NCBI RefSeq assembly: GCF_014650455.1
Contig: NZ_BMUZ01000013.1
Span: forward strand, 1-64,000
DNA from: Streptomyces xanthochromogenes
GTDB lineage: Bacteria > Actinomycetota > Actinomycetes > Streptomycetales > Streptomycetaceae
Direction: 5' to 3'
Length of the DNA stretch: 64,000 bases
Shown here: positions 1-7,564 of the stretch, piece by piece
How positions within the stretch are numbered: position 1 is the stretch's first letter
How the letters are laid out: each line of letters begins with the position of its first letter
Notes under the pieces: generated by a model
Seen by the model: the letters and a program-made list of their open reading frames with translations, nothing else
What the model was told of the DNA's origin: nothing
Databases searched by the model: none
Translations under genes and position numbers: made by a program

Positions 1-9
1 GGGGAAAGT

Positions 10-57
10 CCCGCATCATGATCTGTAGAAATACGGGTCACGATGCGGGGCTTTTTC
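10..57 (+). terminator. Rho-independent terminator of a gene upstream of the window
   Basis: An 8-bp perfect stem (CCCGCATC at 10-17 and GATGCGGG at 42-49) with a 24-nt loop is followed at once by CTTTTTC. The stem plus U-tract on the plus strand fits a terminator for a gene ending before the window. Between here and 139 there is only a second weak GC hairpin (83-89 with 105-111) and no gene. Confidence 0.6.
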
Positions 58-139
58 GCGTTGTGGAACTGTTGAACGGTGAGGGGGAGCGGTAATCATC
101 AACCCTCCCCCCTTAAAAACAGGTTCTCGACGCCCAGGC

Positions 140-1450
140 CTACAGGCGGCCCGCTGCCTTGAGGTCGAGATAGGCGTCGGCCAGAGCCGGCGCCAGTTCA
201 TCCGGGGTGGCGTCGACGACCGTGGCGCCGTGACGCATCAGCTTCTCTGCTGTGCGACGACGCTGTTCTTGGGTCTGAGCGGCTGCGGCCGCCTCGTAGA
301 CCGCCTCCACGTCGCCCCGGCCCGCCGCCATCCGCTTTATATGGGGATCGGCCACCGCCGCCACCAACACTGTGTGGCGCTGGGTCAGTTGAGGGAGTAC
401 GGGGAGCAGGCCCTCCTCGGCCGCGGCCGTGTCCAGGCTGGTGAGCAGGACGAGGAGAGAGCGGCGCGGAGCATGTGTCAGTGCCGCTGACGCGAGGCCG
501 CGGGCGTCCGTTTCCACCAGGGACGGTTCGAGGGGGGCCATCGCGTTGACCAGCGCGGGCAGGAGCTCGCCTGCCGCTCGGCCCTGGACCTGGGCGCGCA
601 CACGGCGGTCGTACGCGAGGAGGTCGACCCGGTCGCCGGCACGTGAAGCGAGGGCAGCGAGCAGGAGTGCGGCGTCCATGGCCGCGTCGAGGCGGGGTAC
701 ATCACCGACGCGGCCGGCAGAAGTACGTCCCGTGTCGAGGACGACGAGTACATGGCGGTCGCGCTCAGGGCGCCAGGTGCGTACGGCGACATTGCCCTGG
801 CGGGCGGTCGCGCGCCAGTCGATGGAGCGGGTGTCGTCGCCGGGGACGTACTCGCGGAGGCTGTCGAACTCGGTTCCTTCGCCGCGGGTCAACACGCTGG
901 TTCGGCCGTCGAGTTCACGAAGCCTGGCGAGGCGTGACGGCAGGTGCTTGCGGCTGGTGAACGGCGGCAGGACGCGTACCGTCCAGGGGACTTCGTGGCT
1001 GCCCTGGCGGGCGGCCAGGCCGAGGGGGCCGTATGAGCGGACCGTGATGCGGGCTGCGTGGCGGTCGCCCCGGCGGGTCGGGCGCAGCGCTGTCGAGAGG
1101 CGGCTTCGTTCGCCGGCCGGAACGGTCAACTGGTGGCGTGAAGCTGCCTGTTCGGTGTCGGGGTGCCAACTGCTGGGCGGCCAGGCGTCCCTCAGCTGGG
1201 CACGGAGGCGGCGGTTCGAAGGATTGGTGATGGTGAGGTCGACGGTGGCCGCGTCACCCAGTCGAACTGACGTATCACCGCTTCGGGTGAATCGGAGCTT
1301 TCGCACTGGCGCGGCGCAGGTGTAGTCGCACAGAATTGCGAGTGCAAGGGGAGCGTTGATCGCGAGCATCCCGGTCCATCCCGGCGCGAAGACGCCGACC
1401 GGGACGGAGCAGAGAGCGGCTAGGAGTGCGGAGCGTCCGGTGAGGGCCAT
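140..1450 (-). CDS. DUF58 domain membrane protein
   Basis: This 436-residue protein is a DUF58 family member, the usual partner of MoxR-type AAA ATPases. It has two hydrophobic segments in the first 45 residues. The DUF58 signature lies at about residues 189-220 (GEGTEFDSLREYVPGDD, then SIDWRATA), followed by a von Willebrand A-like strand LVVLDT at 235-240. DUF58 proteins are thought to act with MoxR ATPases in chaperone-like or metal-insertion roles, often tied to envelope or stress functions. Their substrates are mostly unknown, so the role here is inferred. It starts 9 nt after the MoxR stop and is the last gene of the minus-strand operon. The ATG has a GAGGCGA Shine-Dalgarno-like sequence. 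Confidence 0.9.
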   Translation of the reverse strand: MALTGRSALLAALCSVPVGVFAPGWTGMLAINAPLALAILCDYTCAAPVRKLRFTRSGDTSVRLGDAATVDLTITNPSNRRLRAQLRDAWPPSSWHPDTEQAASRHQLTVPAGERSRLSTALRPTRRGDRHAARITVRSYGPLGLAARQGSHEVPWTVRVLPPFTSRKHLPSRLARLRELDGRTSVLTRGEGTEFDSLREYVPGDDTRSIDWRATARQGNVAVRTWRPERDRHVLVVLDTGRTSAGRVGDVPRLDAAMDAALLLAALASRAGDRVDLLAYDRRVRAQVQGRAAGELLPALVNAMAPLEPSLVETDARGLASAALTHAPRRSLLVLLTSLDTAAAEEGLLPVLPQLTQRHTVLVAAVADPHIKRMAAGRGDVEAVYEAAAAAQTQEQRRRTAEKLMRHGATVVDATPDELAPALADAYLDLKAAGRL

Positions 1451-1459
1451 GGGGTCGCC

Positions 1460-2443
1460 TCAGCGGGGCACGGGGACGTGGGCGAGGACCGAAGTGATGA
1501 CGGAGTCGGCGGTGACGCCCTCCATCTCGGCTTCGGGACGCAGCTGGATGCGGTGACGAAGTGTGGGTAGTGCCAGGGCTTTCACATCGTCCGGGATGAC
1601 GTAGTCCCGTCCGGTGAGCCAGGCCCAGGCACGGGCCGTGGAGAGCAGGGCGGTGGCGCCTCGGGGGGAGACCCCGAGGCTGAGCGAGGGGGATTCACGC
1701 GTGGCACGACAGATATCGACGACATAGCCGGCGATCTCGTCCGAGACGGCGGTCTTGGCTACGGCGGCGCGGGCAGCGTCGAGGTCGGCGGGGCCGGCCA
1801 CCGGGCGTATGCCTGCTGCCTTGAGGTCGCGAGGGTTGAAGCCGTTCGCATGCCGCGACAGGACGTTTATCTCGTCCTGTCGTGAGGGCAGCGGGACCGT
1901 CAACTTCAGTAGGAACCGGTCCAGTTGGGCCTCGGGCAGCGGGTACGTGCCCTCGTATTCGACCGGGTTCTGGGTGGCTGCCACGAGGAACGGGTCGGGC
2001 AGGAGGCGCGGCGTGCCGTCGACCGTGACCTGACGCTCCTCCATGGCTTCGAGCAGGGAGGACTGGGTCTTGGGCGGAGTCCGGTTGATCTCGTCCGCGA
2101 GCAGCAGATTGGTGAAGACCGGGCCGGGCTGGAAGGAGAACTCCGCCGTGCGGGCGTCGTAGATGAGCGATCCGGTGACGTCACTCGGCATCAGATCGGG
2201 AGTGAACTGAACGCGCTTGGTGTCGAGTTCGAGGGAGGCTGCCAGAGCGCGCACCAGGAGGGTCTTGGCGACGCCCGGTACACCTTCGAGCAGCACGTGG
2301 CCGCGGCAGAGCAGGGCGACGACGAGGCCGGTGACGGCGGAGTCCTGGCCGACTACAGCCTTGGCGATCTCGGCGCGCAGGGCTTCGAGGGAAGCGCGTG
2401 CGCTGTCCGGGGTCGCCGTGGTCTCCGGGGTGCGGTCGCTCAT
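1460..2443 (-). CDS. MoxR-family AAA+ ATPase
   Basis: This 327-residue AAA+ ATPase belongs to the MoxR family. Walker A (GVPGVAKT) is at residues 54-61 and Walker B (LLLADEIN) at 113-120. A sensor-1 region (VAATQNPVEYEGTYPLPEAQLDRF region) follows, and a C-terminal lid completes the usual length. MoxR ATPases are chaperone-like motors that act with DUF58 or VWA partners, which matches the next gene. Its ATG overlaps the stop of the DUF4350 gene in an ATGA, so the two are probably translationally coupled. The substrate cannot be told from sequence. Confidence 0.95.
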   Translation of the reverse strand: MSDRTPETTATPDSARASLEALRAEIAKAVVGQDSAVTGLVVALLCRGHVLLEGVPGVAKTLLVRALAASLELDTKRVQFTPDLMPSDVTGSLIYDARTAEFSFQPGPVFTNLLLADEINRTPPKTQSSLLEAMEERQVTVDGTPRLLPDPFLVAATQNPVEYEGTYPLPEAQLDRFLLKLTVPLPSRQDEINVLSRHANGFNPRDLKAAGIRPVAGPADLDAARAAVAKTAVSDEIAGYVVDICRATRESPSLSLGVSPRGATALLSTARAWAWLTGRDYVIPDDVKALALPTLRHRIQLRPEAEMEGVTADSVITSVLAHVPVPR

Positions 2444-3633
2444 GAAGTGCGTACCTCTCTTTCGAGGGCGTCCAGTTCGTCCGCGAGGCGGACAAGTGCG
2501 GCGTCGTCGGCCGGTGTTGGGCCGAAGAGCAGGGAAAAGGGATCACGGCCGGCCGCGGGGAGCCGGGCGGAGACGGCCGGGATGAGGACATCGGGGGAGT
2601 GCGCCGCCGAGGGGGCCACGCCGAGGAGCGGGGCCAGGCGGCTGCGGGTGGCTCCACGAAGGGTGTCGGCCGCGCGGTCGCGGGCGTTGGCCTTGCGGTA
2701 GAGGCGGGCGCGGCCTTCGGTCGCCTCGGACGCGCGGATGGCGACCGGGAGCCGCTCGGTGACGAGCGGGCCGAGCCGTCGGGCACGCCAGATGGCGGCG
2801 AGCACGGCGGCGAGGCCGAGTTGGAGGGTGGCCCACAGCCATCCGGACGGGATCAGTTCGAAGAAGGAGCGTTTGCCACCGTCGGTGGCCGACACATCGC
2901 CCAGCGAGGGGAGGTACCAGACCACATGCGAACGAGTGCCCAGGAGTTGGAGGGCGAGAGAGGCGTTGCCCTCCTCGTCGAGCCGGTGGTTGAGGAGCAG
3001 ATCGGGGGCGCCGAGCAGGACCGTGTCGCCCTGCCCGCGTGCCGCGGGGGTGCGGAGCAGGGTGGGCAGACCGTCGGCGGGGTAGCAGCCGTCGTTGTTC
3101 TCGTCGGGGCCCGCGTAGCGGATGCCGCCGGTGTCGGCGCGGCCCGCGCGGGTGGCGTCCGGCCGGCTGCAGCCGGGGTCGCGCGGTTGGACCGGGACCG
3201 GGCTTTCGGCGCGTACGTCGGGAGCGAGGATGCTCAGCGACGGCGAGGTAGGAGCGACGAGGATCGTGCGGCCGCCGGAGTCGGCGGTGGCGGCGCGGAG
3301 TTGGCGCTGCTGGCCCTCCGTCAGGAGGTCGGGCACGGTGATCAGGAGGGTGGTGTCCGGCCCGGCGGCGGTCGTCGCCTCGCCGAGTGTGGTGACGACG
3401 CTGGTGGAGACGCCCTGGGCCTTGAGCAGCTCGGCGACGGCTCGGCTGCCGTATTCGTCGGCGGAGCGTGGGTCGAGGCTGCCGTGCTGGGCGTCGGAGC
3501 GGAGCGCCGCGAGGGCGATGCCGGCGGCTATCAGGATGACCAGAGCGAGGGCCAGTCCGCGCGTACGGGTCCACACGTGGCGGGCCGTGACCGAGGTGGA
3601 GGTGGAGGTGGGGGCGGCCGAGGCGGCGGTCAT
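2440..3633 (-). CDS. DUF4350 domain membrane protein
   Basis: This 397-residue protein of the DUF4350 family has one transmembrane segment at about residues 24-42 and another near 285-305. Between them is a globular extracytoplasmic part with a GATase/Rossmann-like pattern (TTLLITVPDLL). The frame stays open further upstream to 4041, but that part only mirrors the DUF4129 gene. ATG at 3633 is chosen because it forms an ATGA overlap with the DUF4129 stop and yields the expected short N-terminal tail before the membrane segment. It is the third gene of the five-gene minus-strand operon. Its biochemical role is unknown; association with MoxR/DUF58/DUF4129 is recurrent in actinobacteria. Confidence 0.85.
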   Translation of the reverse strand: MTAASAAPTSTSTSVTARHVWTRTRGLALALVILIAAGIALAALRSDAQHGSLDPRSADEYGSRAVAELLKAQGVSTSVVTTLGEATTAAGPDTTLLITVPDLLTEGQQRQLRAATADSGGRTILVAPTSPSLSILAPDVRAESPVPVQPRDPGCSRPDATRAGRADTGGIRYAGPDENNDGCYPADGLPTLLRTPAARGQGDTVLLGAPDLLLNHRLDEEGNASLALQLLGTRSHVVWYLPSLGDVSATDGGKRSFFELIPSGWLWATLQLGLAAVLAAIWRARRLGPLVTERLPVAIRASEATEGRARLYRKANARDRAADTLRGATRSRLAPLLGVAPSAAHSPDVLIPAVSARLPAAGRDPFSLLFGPTPADDAALVRLADELDALEREVRTS

Positions 3634-4319
3634 TCGGCGGCCCCGTGGATCGCATTGCTCAGGGCGGGCTTGCTGCGTTCCAGATCCCGGTCCAGGTCGT
3701 GCAGCCGTATGTACGTCGCCTCGTCGGCGGTGCGGCCGCCGTATGTGACGTCGTCGAACGCGCGGGCGGCGGCGTGGAGTCGGTTCGCGTGGCCGGGCAG
3801 TGGGCGGCCGGCTTCGGCCGCGGCCTCGTCGGCGGTGCGCCCCGGGCGGGGGTCGAGGAGGGCCCGCTCTTCGAGCGAGCGGACGATGGCGCGCATCTGT
3901 TCCTGGACGGCGTCGTTCCAGCGGTGGGCGGCGGCGTGCGCCTCGGCCGCGCTGCGGTGTTCGGCGGCGCTGCGGGGGCGGTCGTCGAAGACGGTGCCGC
4001 CCGGGACGGCGGCCCGCTGCGGGGTGCCGAGCCGCCACCACAGGGCGCCGATCAGCGCGATGGCGGCGACGGCGACCACGACCAGGCCGAGCGCGCCGCC
4101 GGGCGTGACCCCCGATGCCGAGTCGAAGAGCGAACCGACCCAGCCCCAGAACTTGTTGAGCCCGCGCTGGAGGAGGCTCGGGTCGTTCTGGTGGTACGCC
4201 GGATCGGACAGTTCGCGCCGCGCCGCCTCCCGGGCGGGGTCGCGTCCGATGTCCACCGGTGGCGTGCCGGATGCGCCGCTCAGCAGTCGCGCTGTGATGA
4301 AGCCCCCCGCTTCTGGCAC
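3630..4319 (-). CDS. DUF4129 domain membrane protein
   Basis: This 229-residue DUF4129 protein has one central membrane segment (about residues 74-95) and a conserved C-terminal cytoplasmic region (EERALLDPRPGRTADE, ending near AFDDVTYGGRTAD). In other genomes DUF4129 is often fused to transglutaminase-like domains; here it stands alone, as is usual in Streptomyces. The start is GTG, with GGAG about 10 nt upstream. The gene begins 4 nt after the upstream gene stops and its own stop overlaps the DUF4350 ATG. Function is not established; a role in envelope homeostasis with the MoxR ATPase is inferred from context. Confidence 0.85.
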   Translation of the reverse strand: MPEAGGFITARLLSGASGTPPVDIGRDPAREAARRELSDPAYHQNDPSLLQRGLNKFWGWVGSLFDSASGVTPGGALGLVVVAVAAIALIGALWWRLGTPQRAAVPGGTVFDDRPRSAAEHRSAAEAHAAAHRWNDAVQEQMRAIVRSLEERALLDPRPGRTADEAAAEAGRPLPGHANRLHAAARAFDDVTYGGRTADEATYIRLHDLDRDLERSKPALSNAIHGAAE

Positions 4320-4323
4320 TGCA

Positions 4324-5565
4324 TCAGCTCCGAGGTGTCTCGTAGCCGGGAACGCCGGCGGCGCGGGCCAGTTCGAGGTCGAGGGCCTCGCGCCGAATGC
4401 GCTGGTCGATGTAGAGCAGGACGCTGGCGTTGGCTGCGATCGGGTAGGTGATCGCCGATCCGATCACGGCCCCGATGCCGGAGACGATCAGGTAGGCCCA
4501 GTTGTAGTCGGGGGTGGTGCCGTCGAGGAGACCGTGGAAGGAACTGCTGTCCACCGCCGTCGCGACGAGCGCGAACGGGATCATGACGATCATCGAGACG
4601 ATGAACGCCAGCAGCGACGTCAGCGAGATGATGCCGAAGATGCGCCACCAGGAGCCGTTGACCAGCTTGCTGGAGCGTCGCAGCGACTGGACGATGCTCT
4701 GCTTCTCCAGCATCAGGGCCGGGGAGGCGAGGCTGAAGCGGATGTACAGCCACAGCGCGACCACGAACGCGGCCGTGCCGCCGAGCAGGGCCAGCGCGAG
4801 GCCTCCGGCACCCCCGATGAGTGCGCCGGGCAGGATGCCGACGGCGATGATCGCTCCGCACATGACGAACAGCAGGGCCAGCAGGCCGAACAGGCTCAGC
4901 AGCCGCGGCCGTGCCTCGGCCCAGGCGTCCCCCAGGCTCACCTCGCGGCCGAGCACGGAACGGCTGACCACGATGGTGAGGACGGCCATGGTGAACAGCG
5001 TGGCGAACTGACCGATCACCAGCGGCGGCAGGAGGTCGACCAGGCTGGACTGCATCGCGTCGACGGCCTGGTTGACGGCTTCGGTGCCGGTGGCGTTCGG
5101 GTTGATGGAGGCCGGGGCCGGGACGAGGTAGCGGGTGGCGAGGATCTGGGCGATCTGCGAGATCACCGCGACGGTCAGCGTGAGGCCGAGGACCGTGCGC
5201 CAGTGGGCGCGTGCCGTGGAGACGGCGCCGTCGAGGATCTCGCCGACACCCAGCGGGCGCAACGGGATGACGCCGGGCTTGGCTGCGGGCGGGCGGCCGT
5301 AGTTCTGGTTCCAGTGGCCGCCGGGGGGCTGTCCGGGGATCTGTCCCCAGCCGCCGGGGCCCTGCTGCCCCGCGCCACGGCCCGGGGTCTGCTGCGGAGT
5401 CGGGCTCGCGCCCGGCGCGGACCACTGGGCGGCCGGGGGCTGGTCCTGGGACCACTTCGACGAGGCGCGGGCCCGGTCGGAGGGTTCCGGGGTCGGAGGC
5501 GTGCCGGAGTTGTCGCCGTCGGAGGAGGGCGATCCGGGCGAGGCCCAGCCCGGAGAGTCGTTCAC
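4324..5565 (-). CDS. Multi-pass membrane protein, glycerophosphodiester phosphodiesterase membrane-domain type
   Basis: This 413-residue protein has a Pro/Gln/Gly-rich cytoplasmic N-terminus of about 110 residues, then an IPLRPLGVGEILDGA motif and about six membrane segments. That motif and topology match the GPDPase membrane-domain proteins conserved in actinobacteria. No phosphodiesterase catalytic domain is present, so it is a membrane scaffold rather than an enzyme. GTG at 5565 is chosen because GAGGTGG lies 6 nt upstream; the frame continues 14 codons further to 5607 without a better signal. It is the first gene of the minus-strand MoxR operon and diverges from mtnA across 155 bp. Confidence 0.8.
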   Translation of the reverse strand: MNDSPGWASPGSPSSDGDNSGTPPTPEPSDRARASSKWSQDQPPAAQWSAPGASPTPQQTPGRGAGQQGPGGWGQIPGQPPGGHWNQNYGRPPAAKPGVIPLRPLGVGEILDGAVSTARAHWRTVLGLTLTVAVISQIAQILATRYLVPAPASINPNATGTEAVNQAVDAMQSSLVDLLPPLVIGQFATLFTMAVLTIVVSRSVLGREVSLGDAWAEARPRLLSLFGLLALLFVMCGAIIAVGILPGALIGGAGGLALALLGGTAAFVVALWLYIRFSLASPALMLEKQSIVQSLRRSSKLVNGSWWRIFGIISLTSLLAFIVSMIVMIPFALVATAVDSSSFHGLLDGTTPDYNWAYLIVSGIGAVIGSAITYPIAANASVLLYIDQRIRREALDLELARAAGVPGYETPRS

Positions 5566-5720
5566 GGTCGTCCACCTCGTGGATTGGTCGCGGGACCGGC
5601 TGCGCACGCCGGCTCCTTCGGGTTGGCTGCCATGGTGTCACGTGGATCCCGGCCATGGACCTGCCCCCGTATCTCGTTGGCACCTTCAATTGTCGGCGGC
5701 TTCCGGGGCAGACTGGGCGG

Positions 5721-6869
5721 ATGGCTGATCAGGACGTGCGAACCACCACGGGGCCCGGCCCTTCGGGCATACCTTCGCTGCGCTGGGACGATCCGCCGGA
5801 GGGCCCGGTACTGGTCCTCCTGGACCAGACCCGGCTGCCCGCCGAGGAGATGGAGCTGGTCTGCACCGATGTGCCGGGCCTCGTGCTGGCCATTCAGAAG
5901 CTGGCGGTACGCGGAGCCCCACTGCTCGGCATCGCAGGCGCCTACGGGGTCGCGCTCGCCGCGGCCCGTGGCTACGACGTGGACGAGGCGGCGGCGCTGC
6001 TCGCGGGGGCCAGGCCCACCGCGGTCAACCTGGCGTACGGAGTGCGGCTGGCGGCCGGGGCGTACCGGGCGGTGGCGGAGAAGGGCGGGAGCGCGGCGGA
6101 GGCCGGGGCCGCGGCGCTGGCCGCCGCCAAGGAGCTGCACCGGGCGGACGCCGAGGCCAGTGCCCGGATGGCCCGGCACGGGCTCACACTGCTCGACGAG
6201 CTGCTGCCGGGCGGCAGCCACCGCATCCTCACCCACTGCAACACCGGGCGCCTGGTGTCCGGCGGTGAGGGCACCGCCTTCGCGGTCGCCCTCGCCGCGC
6301 ACCGGGCGGGCCATCTGCGGCGGCTTTGGGTGGACGAGACGCGACCGCTGCTGCAGGGGTCGCGGCTGACCGCCTACGAGGCTGCGGGCAGCGGGATGGC
6401 TTACAGCCTGCTGAGCGACAATGCGGCCGGCTCGCTCTTCGCGGCCGGTGAGGTCGATGCCGTCCTCATCGGCGCCGACCGGATCGCGGCCGACGGCTCG
6501 GTGGCGAACAAGGTGGGCAGTTATCCGCTCGCCGTGCTCGCCAAGTACCACCACGTGCCCTTCATCGTGGTCGCACCCGTCACCACGGTGGATCTGGAGA
6601 CCCCCGACGGCGCCGCGATCGAGGTCGAGCAGCGGCCCGGCCAGGAAGTGACGGAGCTCACAGTGCCGCAGGCCGCGGGCGGCGGCTGGGGGTCGGGTTC
6701 CGGCCTTCCGGTGGCACCGCTGGGGACCCAGGCGTACAACCCCGCCTTCGATGTGACACCGCCGGAACTGGTGACGGCGATCGTCACGGAGGAGGGGGTG
6801 CTGTCCCCGGTGACAGGGGGCGGTCTGAGAGAGCTGTGTGCCAGGTCACGCCAGGTAACGATTAGCTAA
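5721..6869 (+). CDS. mtnA: S-methyl-5-thioribose-1-phosphate isomerase
   Basis: MtnA isomerises methylthioribose-1-phosphate to methylthioribulose-1-phosphate in the methionine salvage pathway. The 382-residue product carries the family motifs: RGAPLLG at 64-70, the catalytic cysteine in ILTHCNTG (Cys173), the catalytic aspartate in IGADRI (Asp253), and ANKVGSYPLAVLAKYH after it. ATG at 5721 gives the normal length; the frame is open earlier, but that part overlaps the divergent promoter region. No other methionine-salvage gene is nearby. It ends only 4 nt before mtrA, and its last codons contain a possible MtrA site. Confidence 0.95.
   Translation: MADQDVRTTTGPGPSGIPSLRWDDPPEGPVLVLLDQTRLPAEEMELVCTDVPGLVLAIQKLAVRGAPLLGIAGAYGVALAAARGYDVDEAAALLAGARPTAVNLAYGVRLAAGAYRAVAEKGGSAAEAGAAALAAAKELHRADAEASARMARHGLTLLDELLPGGSHRILTHCNTGRLVSGGEGTAFAVALAAHRAGHLRRLWVDETRPLLQGSRLTAYEAAGSGMAYSLLSDNAAGSLFAAGEVDAVLIGADRIAADGSVANKVGSYPLAVLAKYHHVPFIVVAPVTTVDLETPDGAAIEVEQRPGQEVTELTVPQAAGGGWGSGSGLPVAPLGTQAYNPAFDVTPPELVTAIVTEEGVLSPVTGGGLRELCARSRQVTIS
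6845..6859 (+). promoter_or_regulatory. Candidate MtrA box (GTCAC-N5-GTAAC)
   Basis: Two GTnAC half-sites (GTCAC at 6845 and GTAAC at 6855) lie as direct repeats 10 bp apart, 15 bp before the mtrA start and inside the last codons of mtnA. MtrA of actinobacteria binds direct repeats of this kind, so autoregulation is plausible. This rests on pattern only. Confidence 0.45.
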
Positions 6870-6873
6870 TGGG

Positions 6874-7563
6874 ATGATGACGTTTATGAAGGGACGCGTC
6901 CTTGTCGTCGACGACGACACCGCACTGGCCGAGATGCTCGGCATTGTGTTGCGTGGAGAAGGTTTTGAGCCGTCGTTCGTAGCGGATGGCGACAAGGCAC
7001 TGGCGGCATTCCGTGACGCCAAGCCCGACCTGGTGCTGCTCGATCTCATGCTGCCCGGACGGGATGGCATCGAGGTCTGCAGGCTGATCAGGGCCGAGTC
7101 GGGTGTGCCGATCGTCATGCTCACCGCTAAGAGCGACACCGTGGACGTGGTGGTCGGCCTGGAGTCCGGGGCCGACGACTACATCGTGAAGCCGTTCAAG
7201 CCGAAGGAGCTGGTCGCCCGGATCCGGGCCCGGCTGCGCAGGTCCGAGGAGCCTGCGCCGGAGCAGCTCGCCATCGGCGATCTGGTCATCGACGTGGCAG
7301 GCCACTCGGTGAAGCGGGACGGGCAGTCGATCGCCCTGACCCCGCTGGAGTTCGACCTCTTGGTCGCGCTCGCCCGCAAGCCGTGGCAGGTGTTCACTCG
7401 AGAAGTACTCCTCGAACAGGTCTGGGGCTACCGCCACGCGGCGGACACCCGCCTGGTCAACGTGCATGTGCAGCGGCTTCGCTCGAAGGTCGAGAAGGAC
7501 CCCGAGCGGCCGGAGATCGTGGTGACCGTCCGTGGGGTCGGTTACAAGGCAGGACCGAGCTGA
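6874..7563 (+). CDS. mtrA: Two-component response regulator MtrA
   Basis: MtrA is the OmpR/PhoB-type response regulator that controls cell-cycle, wall and developmental genes in actinobacteria. The 229-residue product has the receiver domain with the acidic triad (VVDDD at 11-15), phospho-acceptor Asp57 in LVLLDLMLPGRDG and Lys near 107. A C-terminal winged helix follows, with the recognition-helix region HAADTRLVNVHVQRLRSK. The first of three closely spaced ATGs (6874, 6877, 6886) is chosen because known Streptomyces MtrA begins with a double Met. It starts 4 nt after mtnA and is followed 1 nt later by its sensor kinase gene. Confidence 0.97.
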   Translation: MMTFMKGRVLVVDDDTALAEMLGIVLRGEGFEPSFVADGDKALAAFRDAKPDLVLLDLMLPGRDGIEVCRLIRAESGVPIVMLTAKSDTVDVVVGLESGADDYIVKPFKPKELVARIRARLRRSEEPAPEQLAIGDLVIDVAGHSVKRDGQSIALTPLEFDLLVALARKPWQVFTREVLLEQVWGYRHAADTRLVNVHVQRLRSKVEKDPERPEIVVTVRGVGYKAGPS

Positions 7564-7564
7564 G

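Noticed and set aside
83..111. Second terminator before the DUF58 gene end
   Set aside because: GGGGGAG and CTCCCCC can pair, but neither side has a T-tract and the stem is only 7 bp, so the direction cannot be assigned.
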